This document shows, in pieces, positions 24,991 to 36,781 of a stretch of 64,000 nucleotides of DNA. The translations under genes were made by a program, and so were the position numbers. The notes beneath the pieces are model-generated. The model was not told where the DNA came from, searched no databases, and saw nothing but the letters and a program-made list of their open reading frames with translations. Each line of letters starts with the position of its first letter. Within the stretch, counting starts at the first letter, position 1. The stretch is from Manis javanica (taxonomy: Eukaryota > Chordata > Mammalia > Pholidota > Manidae): NCBI RefSeq assembly GCF_040802235.1, contig NC_133158.1, positions 153,586,401 to 153,650,400 of the forward strand. Direction: 5' to 3'.

Positions 24991-26960
24991 GGATTTTATA
25001 GTAATTTTTTGTAGAAGACTTTACCTTTGTAATGATTTATCTTCATAATGAAAAAAACAGAATTTTCTCTTCTATTTTTTGCTTAAGTTGGTGGAGCCTA
25101 ATTTAGGGGTGGGAGAAAGGGATGAAGAAAGAAAAGGAATTATTTTAGTATCATTCTCCCCATATTCTCCTGAAATTTCTGAGAAAATATAAGGGATCAT
25201 AAGTGAACACCTGATCCTAGTCACTCTCAGGACCTTAGTCTATCAGGTTCATTGTTTATGGGAGGGTGGGTGATAGGCAGGAGGGGCCAGTTGTGTTGAT
25301 TTGTAGGATACATACAGGGTATAAATATTTCAGGTTCCAGGGACAGAAAATCTATTCTCCATTGACCTACTATTCCAAACCACTCCTTGTGAAACACATT
25401 TTGAAAATTGCTACAGGAGTTTGAAAGATGAAGTTTCATTCAGGATTTTACTTTAAATTTTAGGGTTGGACCATATCACTTTTGTTTCTAGGAAAGAAAA
25501 TTAGGCAGATTTTGCTCATGTATTATCACAGGGCTGAAAGCGCCTTGGGGATAGCCCTGTGTGCCCAGCCCTGGGAACTCTGAAGGAGTTAGAGGGATGA
25601 AAAGGCCTTGTCAGGTGGGATAAAAGGCAGGAAAGATGACCTCTCTCTGCAGCAATGGGCAAGCAGCTGGCTCTGCCTTTCACTGATTGCATGCCTGTGT
25701 CTGTGAGGCAACAGCAGTGTCCTACACAGACAGGCACTTGACTGAGGCAGTTGCTGTTTCAAGAAGAGATTAAGGAGATGGGGTAAAATTCCGACACATT
25801 CTACTTTCTTAAGTGTGGGGAGGAATGAAAAATTTACAAGAAAGGAAAGACTGATTAAGTTTGCCCTGAACACTTGTGTTAAGTAGAATTCCCAGGTGTG
25901 GACTTCCTAGGTTGAAAGATATATAAATATTTTAATCAGTTTCATTCAGTTCCTATCAATTAATGAAGTTTATTTGGTAACATGGTAATCATTTATAAGT
26001 GAGAAGGGCAGGATATAAAACAATATGTGTGATGATCTATCCATAGTAAAATGAGAAAAGAATGCAGCTAATATTAACTTGGTGTATTTATTGTGTGTGT
26101 TTTTAAACATTTTAAATATTTTGATCAATGTGTCCATAACACTTTAAAAAGGCAAAGGAAAGCAAGAGAAAAAATATGCATTTGCTTATTTTTATTATAA
26201 TTATGACTTAGTTGCAACCTTTTACATTTTATCCTTATACACAACCTTCAAGTCTAAGAAATAATACATATCAGCTTATTTAAGTAATAGTGAGAAATAA
26301 CTATGACAAGATAACTTGCAGAAATTTTAAGTTGTGTTTGTTTTCTCAAAGCCTTAGGACTTTGAGGCTTCAGGGATTCTTGCAGAATTAAATGCAAAAG
26401 CAACCAGAAGTCCAATGTTCTTCTGGCCTTTCATAAAAGCCCAGAGAAGCAATAAAGCCGAGGGTCATGGAGAGTGGGAGAGTGGAGAGCACAGTGGGTC
26501 CCATGGGGCTGGAAGTGACTCAGATGGGTATTGGAGGGGACCCTTCTGAGGAGATTGCCAGCCGCTTGTGAACTGTGAAGGCTGAGCGCCCCCACAGACC
26601 CACTGCGAGCAGGATCACGAGAGTCCGTGCGGTTGTGGTGAACTGGAAGTGAGACCCATATGCCAAGGTCCATAGATGCCTCCCTGCAGCCGCTGGGCTC
26701 AGGAAGGGGACAAGGCCCTGACACCACCAAGATGGCATCTCCCTCCACCCCAGGACAGAGGGTCTGAATTAAGGTGAGAGAGAATAAAATAAGCCAGAGT
26801 TTGTGACCTGAGATTCATACTTCAATGCAGATAACCTTGGCAGAGAACAAGAAAGGGAAGTTAAAATTAGAGTCTATGCCCAGTGCCTGTGAGCCAAAGC
26901 CAGGTGCTTGAAGTATGTGATCACCTATGAACCCCTTGCCTACACAAACAAGTGACCAGT
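24991..26960. other. Unique intergenic stretch, nothing recognised
   Basis: No gene or clear repeat seen. 26430-26750 is moderately GC-rich and has open frames on the minus strand, but with no family resemblance. Confidence 0.45.
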
Positions 26961-26964
26961 GCAC

Positions 26965-27112
26965 CCACTGGAATCATCTGGGGGGCTCCTCAGAACATGA
27001 ATGTGAGGCCCCATCCCCAGAGCTTCTGATTCCAGGAAGTCTGGGTTGGGGCCTGAGAATCTGTATTTCTAACAGATTCCCAAATTTGGCTGATACTGTG
27101 AGCCCCCAACAA
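26965..27112 (+). mobile_element. MER5A-type hAT-Charlie fragment
   Basis: 'tggaatcatctggggggctc', 'ccccatccccagagcttctg', 'gttggggcctgagaatctg' and 'tttctaacagattcccaa' are the MER5A body. Confidence 0.8.
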
Positions 27113-28094
27113 CACCTGGGTAATTGGTGAGTATTTCTGATACTTTGTTATCCAATGTCTGGATGGCTGACACTATCTCATGTGGTATGATGGCAGTTTT
27201 ACCAAATACTACTGTCAAGTGTGTGTAACATCTATGATGTTACAAAGAGGGTGTGAGTAAGGAATAATGAGGGATAATCCTGGAATCATATGAGTCTATA
27301 ATGAGATCTCATATATACAGGCTTCTCCAGCTTGTCTCCTACCAAAAGCCTTTGGTTGGAAAGAAAAGGAGGCCTTGCCACAGAGAAAAAACTATCTTAG
27401 ATAAATTCTGACACCTAAAGGACCATATTCCAAAATGGAGGGTGGCCTACTGTAGCTTCTGTATTATATTTCTATTTTTCAGGGCATTTCTGTAATTCAG
27501 GACATTCCCTGAAGTCACAGCATACCATATTTTCTGCCTTAGGGTCTCTCTCATATATTTATTTTGCCTCTTACCAGCTTGAAGGGCCATAGAATCAGAA
27601 CTCCAGGTTCCAGTCATGAAGGCAACAAAAACATAGTGTTTGGACTTCTCTGCAAGTGGAGAAAAAGAGCAAATGTGGGGGAAGCTGGAAAGAAGTGTTT
27701 TGATTGAGAGGAAACAGAATGGATTGGTCCTGGAAGAAGGCAATTCTAAAATTTCAATCACTACCTAACTTCTGAAATATGAAGAGAAATAACTTGAAAA
27801 GAATGAAAATCAAGCAAAACTGGTATCTCTGATGAGAAGCTGGGCTTGGGGCATAGATATTTCAACTTTCAGGAACTCTTCTTCCTTCTCATCTCTCCTT
27901 TGTTTCCTTTTCCCTCACCCTATCATCATTATTTTATCTACTTGACATCGGTTATAACTGACATTTGGAGACAGCCTTGAAGAGGGGAAGTTAAAAATAC
28001 ACAGAGGAGAACAGCATTATGACCCAATCCGCTTTAGTGATGGGAAAGTTCTCAGGATAGCTGGATGGTGGGTTGGTGCTTTTTATTCTTTTAT
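27113..28094. other. Unique intergenic stretch, nothing recognised
   Basis: AT-rich; no feature supported. Confidence 0.45.
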
Positions 28095-28580
28095 CTATTC
28101 TTTAAAACTTTTAAAAATTGTAGTTTAACTTGCATAGTAAAGTGAACAAATATTCAGCATACAACTGAATGAATTTTTAACATACATATCCACACATACA
28201 CTCTTGTACCACCTTCCAGATCAAGATACAGAGCATTTCCAATACCTCAAAAGGCTGCCGCATGCCTATTCCCAGGCAGTATCCACAAAGGGAGCCACTG
28301 CTGACCTGTGGTGCCACTGAGTGTTTTTGCCTATTCTTGAACTTTGTATATAAGTGGAATTATACAGTATATACTATTTTATGTCTGGCTTCTTTCACTC
28401 ATATTATGTCTGTTAAATTCTACATTGTTACATATACAAGAACTTATTCTTTTTTCATTGCTGTGTATTATTTCAGCACGTGACTACAGTATAATTTCTA
28501 TTTAACCATTCTACTGCCATTAGACACTTGGGTTGTCTCCTGTTTTTTGCCATTATGAATAAAGTTGCTATGAACATTCC
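28095..28580 (-). mobile_element. L1M 3'-end fragment, minus strand
   Basis: 'atacaactgaatgaattttt', 'ttttgcctattcttgaactt' and 'gccattatgaataaagttgc' are antisense L1 3' region blocks. Confidence 0.8.
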
Positions 28581-28589
28581 TTGTAAAAA

Positions 28590-30115
28590 ATAGCTTATTG
28601 AGATATAATTCACATACCATATACTTCACCCAGTCCAATGGCTTTTACTATATTTACAAAGTTGTGCATACATCACCACAATTGATTTAGAACATTTTCA
28701 TTACCCTGAAAAGAAACCCTGACCTATTAGCCATCACCCTCAATCACTCTATTCTCACAGCCCTAGGGAACCACTAATCGTTTTTTTGTCTATAGATTTG
28801 CCTCTTTTGAATATTTCATGCAAATGAAATCACACAATATGTGATCCATTGTGGCTAGTTTCTTTCCCTTTGTATGTTTCCAAGTTTCATCCATGTTGCA
28901 ACATATATCAATACTTCATTTCTTTTTATTGCCAAAAAATATTTCATTGTATGAACATACCACCTTTTATTTATCCATTCACCAGTTGGTGGGCATTTGG
29001 TGTGTTTCCATCTTTTGACTGTTACGAATATACTGCTATGAATATTTGTGTACAAGTTTCTATATAGGCAGAGGACATACATGTTCATTTCTTTTGGGTA
29101 TATACTAGGAGTGGAAATGCTGGGTCATATGGTAACTGTTTAACTGTTTAAAGAATTACCAAACTGTTTTCCAAAGCAGCTGTACCATTTTACATTCTTA
29201 CCAGCCGTGTATGAGGATTCCAATTTCTCCACATCTTCACCAACTCTTGTTATTATTTGTCTTTCATGGGTGTGAACTGCTGTCTCATTCTGGTTTTGAT
29301 CAGGGCGTTCCCATGATGGTTAATAATGTTGAGCAGTTTTCAAATGCTGATTGGTCACTTGTATATCTCCTTTGGATAAATGTCTATTCAGATTCTGCCT
29401 ATTTTAAGAGAATTAGTTGTTTGCCTTTTTATCATTGAAGATTTTCTTTTTACTTTTTTGATGGTGTCCACTGAAGCACAAAAGTTTTTAAATTTAGTGG
29501 TGCCCACCTTATTTTTTTCCTTTGTTGTTTATGCTTTTGGTGTCATAGCCAATAAAGCAAAGTCACAAAAACCTATGTCTATGTTTTACGTTTGGAGTTT
29601 TATAGTTTTAGCTCTTACATTGACATCTTTGATCCATTTTTTAGTAAAATTTTATATATGTTATGAGATAGGGGCAGACTTCATTCTTTTCCATGTGGAT
29701 ATCAACTTGCCCCAGCATCATTTATCAAAGACTATTATTTTTCCATTTAATTTTTTCTTGGCATCCCTATCAAAAATCAATTGACCATAATTTTGAGCAT
29801 TTATTTCTCAACTCTCAAGTCTATGTCATTTATCTAATAGGTCTATTAGATCATACTGTCTTTTGAAATCAAGCAGTTTGAGTTGTTACAACTTTGTTGT
29901 TTTTTAAGATTTTTTTTTGCTATTCTGGGTCCCTTGCAATTCCATAAGGATTTTTCAGTTTCTGCAAATAAGTCACCTAGTCTTTTAAAAGTGATTGCAT
30001 TGAATCTGTAGATCAATTTGGGGGCACATTGCCATTTTAACAGTATTAAACCTTATTATCCATGAAAATGGGATGTCTTCCGATTTATAGTTTCTTCAAA
30101 ATTTCTTTCAACAGT
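28590..30115 (-). mobile_element. L1M fragment, minus strand
   Basis: Starts at the L1 3' end ('tattgagatataattcacat') and continues through antisense ORF2 ('tatactaggagtggaaatgc', 'cttttggtgtcatagccaat', 'ttctgggtcccttgcaattc'). Heavily mutated. Confidence 0.88.
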
Positions 30116-30117
30116 AT

Positions 30118-31238
30118 TTTACAACAAACAAAACAAAAAGGCAATGTACAGTATGAGAGAATATATTTGTAAATGATTTACCTGATAAGGGGTTAACATT
30201 CAAAATACATAAAGAATTCATATGTCTCAACACCAAAAAAAGACACCAAAACCAAATAACCCAATTAAAAAATGGGCAGAGGACCTGAACAGACATTTTT
30301 CCAAAGAAGTACAAATGACCAACAAGAACATGAAAGGATACTCCACATGACTAATCATCAGGGAAATGCAAATCAAAACCGCAGTGTGATATCACCTCAC
30401 ATCAGTTAGAATGGCCACCATCCAAAAGACTAGAAATAACAAGTGTTGGTGAGGATGTGGAGAGAAAGGAATCCTTTCTGTTAGTGGGCTGCAGCCACTG
30501 TGGAAAGCAGAATGGAGGTTCCTCAAAAAACTAAAAATAGAAATACCATATGACCCAGTAATTCTGCTTCTAAGAATTAACCTGAAGAAAACAAAATCCC
30601 CAATTTGAAGAGCTATATGCACCCCTGTATTTATTGCTGTATTATTTAGAATAGCCTAGATATGGAAGCAACCAAAGAGTCTATCAATAGATGAATGGAT
30701 AAAGAAGATGCACATATACACAATGGAATAGTCAGCCAAAGGAAAGAAAGATATTCTGCCATTTGTGACAACATGGACGGACCTAGAGGGTATTATGCTT
30801 GGTGAAATAAGTCAGGCAGAGAAAGACAAATGCCATATGATTTCACTTATTTGTGGAACCTAAAAACAAAACAAAACAAAACAAAATGAACAAAACAGCA
30901 GTAAACTCACTGACACTGAGATGGATTGGTGGTTACTATAGGGGAGGGGTTGTGATGTAGGTGGGAAAGGTGAAGGGGATAAAGGGGCACAAAAAGCTCA
31001 ATTATAATATAAATAGATCATAGGGATGGGAGTGCAGCATGGAGCATATAGTCAATAGTCCTACAACATCTTTCTATGTTGATAGATAGTAACTGCACTA
31101 GTTGGGGTGAGGATTTAATATTGCATATTACTGCTGAACCACTGTGTTGTATGCCTGAAACCAATATAATATTGTGTATCAACCATACTTGGTGCACAAT
31201 GCACTTAAAAAATCAATAGAAAAATATTTTTTAAAAAC
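30118..31238 (+). mobile_element. 5'-truncated L1, plus strand
   Basis: ORF2 end and 3' UTR: 'tatgagagaatatatttgta', 'taacccaattaaaaaatggg', 'caagtgttggtgaggatgtg' and 'attatgcttggtgaaataag'. Inserted into the minus-strand L1, with which it forms an inverted pair. Confidence 0.88.
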
Positions 31239-31850
31239 CAGTGTTTTGTAGTTTTCAGAGCGTAAGTTTTACATTTTTGTTAAACGTATTCCTAAGCATT
31301 TCATTCTTTTTGATGATATTGTAAATTAAATTAATTTCACTTTCTGTTCACTGAAACTGTATAGAACTACAATTGTATACTTTTAATAATGTACATAACT
31401 GTCAATCACTATTATATACTTAAAACCAATGTAATATTGCATATCAACTATATCTCAATTTTAAGATATTCAAAAATTTTTTGTATACTGATTTTTACAT
31501 CCTGCAATCTTACTGAACTCATTTATTAGTTCTACTAATTTTTTAGTGGGGTCCTTTGGATTTTCCACATAAAGGATCAATGGCATTTGCAAATAGAGAT
31601 AATTATTTCAATTGGTATGCCTTTTCATTTACTTCATTTACTACTTTGGCCAGAGCAGTGGCAAGAATGGACATTTTTGTCCTGTTTCTGATCTTAGATA
31701 AAAGGTGTTCAGGCTTTCACTATTACGACAATTAGTTTTGAACTTTCTATAGATATCCTTTATCAGATTGAGGAGTTCATTCTTATTCCTAGTTTGTTGA
31801 GTGTTTCTATCATGAAGGGCTGTTGAAATTATGAACATTCTTGTACATTA
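31239..31850 (-). mobile_element. Continuation of minus-strand L1 with short plus-strand L1 tail inside
   Basis: 'cagtgttttgtagttttcag' resumes the interrupted minus-strand L1. About 31380-31470 is a short plus-strand L1 3' tail ('aaccaatgtaatattgcata', 'tcaactatatctcaa'). Confidence 0.75.
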
Positions 31851-32615
31851 CTTTTGCTGAACATGGTACATATTAAGCACTCATATCTGTTGTGTGCATA
31901 GCAATAAATAGAAATACCTAATCATGGGGTATGCATACTTTTAGCTTTACTAGACACTGTCAAACAGTTTTCCAAACTGCTTCTTGTGATTATCACTCCC
32001 ACCAACGTCATATGAAGATTTCAATTGCTTTTTGAAGTGGTGTTTTATTAACCATGAGCCAAGAGAACTGCTCCCTCATCTTCACCATGAAAAATAGCTG
32101 CCTTCTGGTCTCCTTGCAGGCCCAGCACTATGGCTGTAGGTAACAGTTGCCAGACTGACAATTGCAGGATTTGCCTGATTTACCACTCTCACATTGGCTT
32201 CAGTGGGAATGTAGTTTGCAGAGTGCAAGTGGACAGTTTTAATATTTGCCAACACAAAATGTGAAAAATAAGTTATTTTTATTTACTGTTTCTTTTACTA
32301 TTAATAATATTGAAACAAAGTTTCATAGCTTTTCTGGTCATTTATATTGTGTGATTTTTCTGTTTAGGTCCTTTAACCTTTAAAAATTTTTAAATTAGTT
32401 TTAAGCCCTCTTTATCAATAGACATTGTCCCATTATCTATAATATTTTCATATTTTTAAACACTTTTCTAAAATCACTGTTTATCTTAGTGGGTTTCTCA
32501 TTTTTAATGGGTATAGATCTGTCAGTTGTTTTCTTATGGTTTTAGGCATTGGTGCCATGTTAAGAAAGGCCTTCCTCATCTAGGGGTATACAAATATTCC
32601 ATATTTTTCCTAGTA
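31851..32615. other. L1-like antisense remnants and unique DNA
   Basis: 31900-32040 and 32330-32590 read like highly decayed antisense L1 3' region ('ccaaactgcttcttgtgatt', 'aagaaaggccttcctcatct'). 32050-32260 is not recognised. Confidence 0.45.
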
Positions 32616-32619
32616 TTCT

Positions 32620-33150
32620 TCTGTATATTGACAAATTAAAAGTTCTAGAGACCAAGATATCTCTGAAATAAAAGGGTTTATTGCATTTAAAGCATTTGTA
32701 GATGCTAGCCAGATAAAGGACTGAGCCCTGGGGCAGGAAATTTCTGTTTCACAACAGCAAGGCCAGTTCACAGAAATAAACTGTCCAACAGATGCAAGAA
32801 ACAGGACATTTATAAAGGGTCTCAAGGAAAGAATGTTCTTTTAAATTCACATTGGCTACAGATAGGGAAGGAGGGCTAACACAAAGTGGGAAAGTCAGGG
32901 AATAGGTAGTTAATCCATAGAGAAGGCTCATGGATTGGTTGTTGATGATGGTCAGGCACTGTTCATGCACAAGAGGGATGCAGTGGATCTGGGGACCTCC
33001 TAGATAATTGTTGAAATGACTTCATCCAGGAATGTGGAGTTTCTCATTAGCTGTGGCCCATGGCTATTAAGTGATAACCTTCCCTTGTCTCTTCACCCCC
33101 ATTCTCCAGCCCTTATGTCACTGAATTTTAGGACACCTCAGAAATTTTCC
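32620..33150 (-). mobile_element. LTR-like relic, minus strand
   Basis: An AATAAA on the minus strand near 32675 and a TATA-like block near 32812, about 140 bp upstream of it in that orientation, give an LTR-like layout. I cannot name the family and termini are uncertain. Confidence 0.35.
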
Positions 33151-33255
33151 TTATCAGTGTTTTTAAACATTCATTCTTTAATGTAATTGACATTTATTTT
33201 CATGCATGATATGAAGTAGCAATTTAGCTTTATATATATTTTTTGTGTGTGCTTT

Positions 33256-34165
33256 AGGTTATTTATTTATTTATTTATTTAGGTATCATTAATATACAAT
33301 CACATGAGCAACACTGTGGTTACTAGATTCCCCCTATTAACAAGTCCCCACCACATACCCCATTACAGTCACTGTCCATCAGGGTAGTAAGATGCTATAG
33401 AGTCACTACTTGTCTTCTCTGTGCTATACTGCCTTCCCTGTGTGCTCCCCCCGCTACATTATGTGTGCTAATCGTAATGCCCCTTATTCCCCTTCTCCCC
33501 CATTCCCACCCACCCTCCCCAGTACCTTTCCCTTTGGCAACTGTTAGTCCATTCTTGGGTTCTGTGAGTCTGCTGCTGTTTTGTTCCTTCAGTTTTTGCT
33601 TTGTTCTTATGCTCCACAGATGAGTGAAATCATTTGGTACCTGTCTTTTTCTGCCTGGCTTATTTCACTGAGCATAATACCCTCTAGCTCCATTCATGTT
33701 GTTGCAAATGGTAGGATTTGTTTTCTTCTTATTGCTGAATAATATGCCATTGTGTACATGTACCACATCTTCTTTATCCATTCATCTACTGATGGATACT
33801 TAGGTTGCTTCTATTTCTTGGCTATTGTAAATAGTGCTGCAATAAACATAGGTGTGCATATGTCTTTTTCAAACCGGGCTCCTGCATTCTTAGGGTAAAA
33901 TCGTAGGAGTGGAATTCCCAGGTCAAATGGTATTTCTATTTTTAGTTTTTTGAGGAACCTCCATACTGCTCTCCACAGTGGTTGAACTAGTTTACATTCC
34001 CACCAGCAGTGTAGGAGGCTTCCCCTTTCTCCGCACCCTTGCCAGCTTTTGTTGTTCCTAGTCTTTTCTATGTTGGCCATCCTAAATGGTGTGAGGTGAG
34101 ATCTCATTGTGGTTTTAATTTGCATTTTCCTAATAATCAGTGATGTGGAGAATCTTGCTTTATAT
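33256..34165 (-). mobile_element. 5'-truncated L1 with full 3' UTR, minus strand
   Basis: The TTTA repeat at 33258-33281 is the inverted (AAAT)n tail. It continues through a G-rich 3' UTR (C-rich on this strand, 33480-33530) and the ORF2 end ('aatcattggtacctgtct' region; 'cctccatactgctctccaca'). This is the same L1 family as in composite elements A and B but ends at its own tail, giving an untransduced comparison copy inside the window. Confidence 0.88.
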
Positions 34166-35015
34166 GTCTTTAAGTGAAGTATAAAATAAAATACAATTTG
34201 ACAATGGAAAGAATGTATGACAATCTGTGACTACATCAACTTTCCAAGGGCTATGTTACTCTCTTCTCTCATTAATTATAAGAGAACATTGCTACAGATT
34301 TGGAAGGAGGTTTATTTTTCTCTGATTAAAGTGGTAATACTTTTTCAATGTAGGAAATTGGGAACCATTGACACATTTAAAACCTAAAGTCAAATGGGGA
34401 AATTACATTTGCCTTCACTCTAGCCTACTCTCAGGCCTGGCTCTGCCCCATGCCTGTGTATTTTACACACACACTATAGTTTCTCCTGACCACAACCTCT
34501 CTTCTCCCCTATTACCAGGTGAATTGCTAACCACAGGGGCTCCAGACTACCTCAATTTAAATTCCTGAGAATGCAAGGAATTTTAGTTAACAAAAGAATC
34601 ATGAGTTACAAGGGACCTTGATGAATGCTTTTCCTCTCATCCTTTGGCCTTGCATAAGAATGCAGCAATAACATTTCAGAAAAATTCTATTCCAGAGAAT
34701 TACACCACCTCCCTCCAGAACCATTCACTTGCTAAAACTGGAAACAGAACTTCCTTACAAACACTCATCCCAAATCTCTTTGATGAAATTTAAGCTCATC
34801 CCTTCTTGTCCGTTTCTCAGATCTAGGAGGCAGCAGCAGTATATTCCTGCATACACTTCCAAACTTTGGCCGTATTTAGGGAGTCAGAGGCACAGTCTGT
34901 TCCTCTCTCCTGGGCAGCAGTGGTGTCCCTGGATTGACAAGGATTTTTTGGTTTTTAAGTCTGTCCCTCCTTTTCCATTGAGATTGAGTTGGTTAGTTTA
35001 GCATTTACCAAGGCA
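34166..35015. other. Unique intergenic stretch, nothing recognised
   Basis: No gene or repeat supported. Confidence 0.45.
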
Positions 35016-35017
35016 GA

Positions 35018-35190
35018 CTGAATCAGAATACCTAGATTATATTTTTGGGTGACCTAAGGCAGGTTAGCCACTTTTTCTGGGCTTTAGTTTTTTTTCTCAG
35101 CAAAAAGAAAAACATAATTTTATGAAGAGCCTCTGCCCAATAGGACTGTTTCAGGATCCAAGTATAAAGAAAAAGTATAAGGTTCTAATG
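35018..35190 (+). repeat. MIR-like fragment, plus strand
   Basis: 'aatcagaatacctagattat', 'gtgacctaaggcaggttagc' and 'tttctgggctttagtttt' follow the MIR core. Confidence 0.6.
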
Positions 35191-35239
35191 CAGCACTTTG
35201 CCCTTTGGATTATTTATATTATTTTTTGCAGTTCTTTTT

Positions 35240-35674
35240 TGTGGATAAAATGAGAGTTGCTGTGACCAGGATTCTCACCTGGCTGTGCTTGACTAGCTCA
35301 CTGCACACCTGTGGGCACTACATGGCTGTTGACTCTATAAAAAGAGCTCCACCCAGTGCTCTTGGCGCGACTCAGTGGCAGGGGCTGCAAGACTGCGGGA
35401 GAGCAGAGCAGAGGACAGAGGCCCAGAGGACGGCTGTGCAGGACAACTGTGCAGAGAGGCCCAGAGGGCGGCTGTGCAGACAGAGGGGCCCAGAGGCAGA
35501 GACTGGCTTGCTGCATGGACTCACTCTGAGTAACGGGATTCTAATGATTGACCTGCCACCACGGAAATAAAGTTGGGTATAACCCTTTCACCCCAAGAAC
35601 GTTCTACTGTCATTTTTTTGGTAACACTGAATCCATAGTGAACTTGCCCAGGGATGAAACCCATTGGCAAGACA
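35240..35674 (+). mobile_element. ERV 5' LTR (family X)
   Basis: 435 bp, begins TGTGGATAAA and ends AAGACA (TG..CA). TATA box at 35335-35343, AATAAA at 35566-35571. A locally expanded 'cagaggcccagagg..cggctgtgca' block at about 35410-35490 is absent from the sister LTRs. It shares its layout with the LTRs at 36759/41158, 43284 and 50045 (minus). Confidence 0.9.
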
Positions 35675-36758
35675 ATTGGCATAGTTGGCAGGATTCACTG
35701 GTGACCTAGGAAAAAGAACAGATTGCCCTTATGGAAGGAGTGTTTCAGCAGGCTGCACCTTTGGACAGGGAGATATTCCAGTGTCCCCTGTGGACATGCA
35801 CTGTGAAGGGGTGGAGAACTGGGGTCCACCCCAAGAAAAAGCTGACTGAAATGGCATCACTAGGAAGTGCTGTGGCCTGAGAGGAAACAGCATGAGAAGG
35901 AGCAGCACGAGAAGCAGCAGTATGGGAGTGCAGGGGGCCAGGGGCCATGGGGCAGGTGAAGGAAGAGCCCCGAGAAGGAGCGGCATGAGAAGCAGCAGCA
36001 CGCAGGCTGCCAGGTGGGGCAAGAGAAGGATGGGGTGCATCTGTCAGCCCCAGAAACGGAGGAGTGGAGGTTTGATGAACAGGTGGGAGTGGAGGCCCTA
36101 CCAATGCCAGAGGCATCAGCCCCTCCTTGGTTGAGACCCCACCTGGTTGAAAGCTGGTAGAAAGCCAGAAGGACTCGGCAACTGTGGGTTCTTTCAGGGA
36201 AGGCACAGCCCCCTCCTCAGACTGTAGAGCATTCCATGCTATGCTTCTGTCCTCAGGCTCAAGCACAAAAAGAAATACAGTCTGCTTTTTGAAGGAAGAA
36301 TTTGAAGGGCTCTGTGAAGATCACGAGGACCCAGATGTGGGTTGGTTTGAAAAGGCAGGAACAGACAGAAAGAAATTATACTGGACCTGTGGCAATTGAG
36401 ACCAGAGCAGTGGTTCTGGCTGCTGAGGATGAAGCAGAGATAAAGCAACAAGATCAGCCTGTGCATCTGTAAGACTTTCTGGAGAGGCTGAAGAAGGTGA
36501 GTATTGTAAAGCACACCCATGGTCCCTTTGGTTAACTCCTTTGAGTAGAACTGGTTTGAATACAGCCAGGATACAATGGATCTCCTCAGGTTTGAGGGTT
36601 ATTATAATTTGTTCTAAATTTTTGTTATTTGTATATTGTCATAGCCTCTGTTGTTATTATGGAATTTGGTTACAATTCTCCAGCTTTCTCACACAGGGAC
36701 TATTGCAGAGGACTGAGGGCACAAAGACTGAGAGGAGAGAATCCTGGAGGGGTGGAGT
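35675..36758 (+). mobile_element. ERV internal region, short and degraded
   Basis: Only 1,084 bp lie between the primer site and a purine-rich tract (GGAGGGGTGGAG, 36747-36758) next to the 3' LTR. I see no gag, pol or env domain. Open frames (for example 35745-36266 minus) have no retroviral resemblance. It is either internally deleted or a non-autonomous derivative; sequence alone does not decide. Confidence 0.7.
35677..35694 (+). promoter_or_regulatory. Retroviral primer-binding site, tRNA-Ser type
   Basis: TGGCATAGTTGGCAGGAT starts two bases after the LTR. It is complementary to the 3' end of tRNA-Ser (AGA/TGA type) except at two places, both CpG-to-TpG/CpA transitions. The tRNA sequence is recalled, not searched. 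Confidence 0.7.
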
Positions 36759-36781
36759 GTGGATAAAATGAAAGGTCCAGT
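36759..36781 (+). mobile_element. ERV 3' LTR, first 23 bases (split)
   Basis: TGTGGATAAAATGAAAGG.. matches the LTR start; the rest of this LTR resumes after composite element B. Confidence 0.88.
36765..36781. repeat. Target-site duplication, 5' copy (element B)
   Basis: AAAATGAAAGGTCCAGT, identical to 41141-41157. Confidence 0.95.

Noticed and set aside
35745-36266. 173-codon minus-strand frame
   Set aside because: Lies antisense in the ERV interior, is Pro/Leu/Ser-rich and low-complexity, and has no domain.
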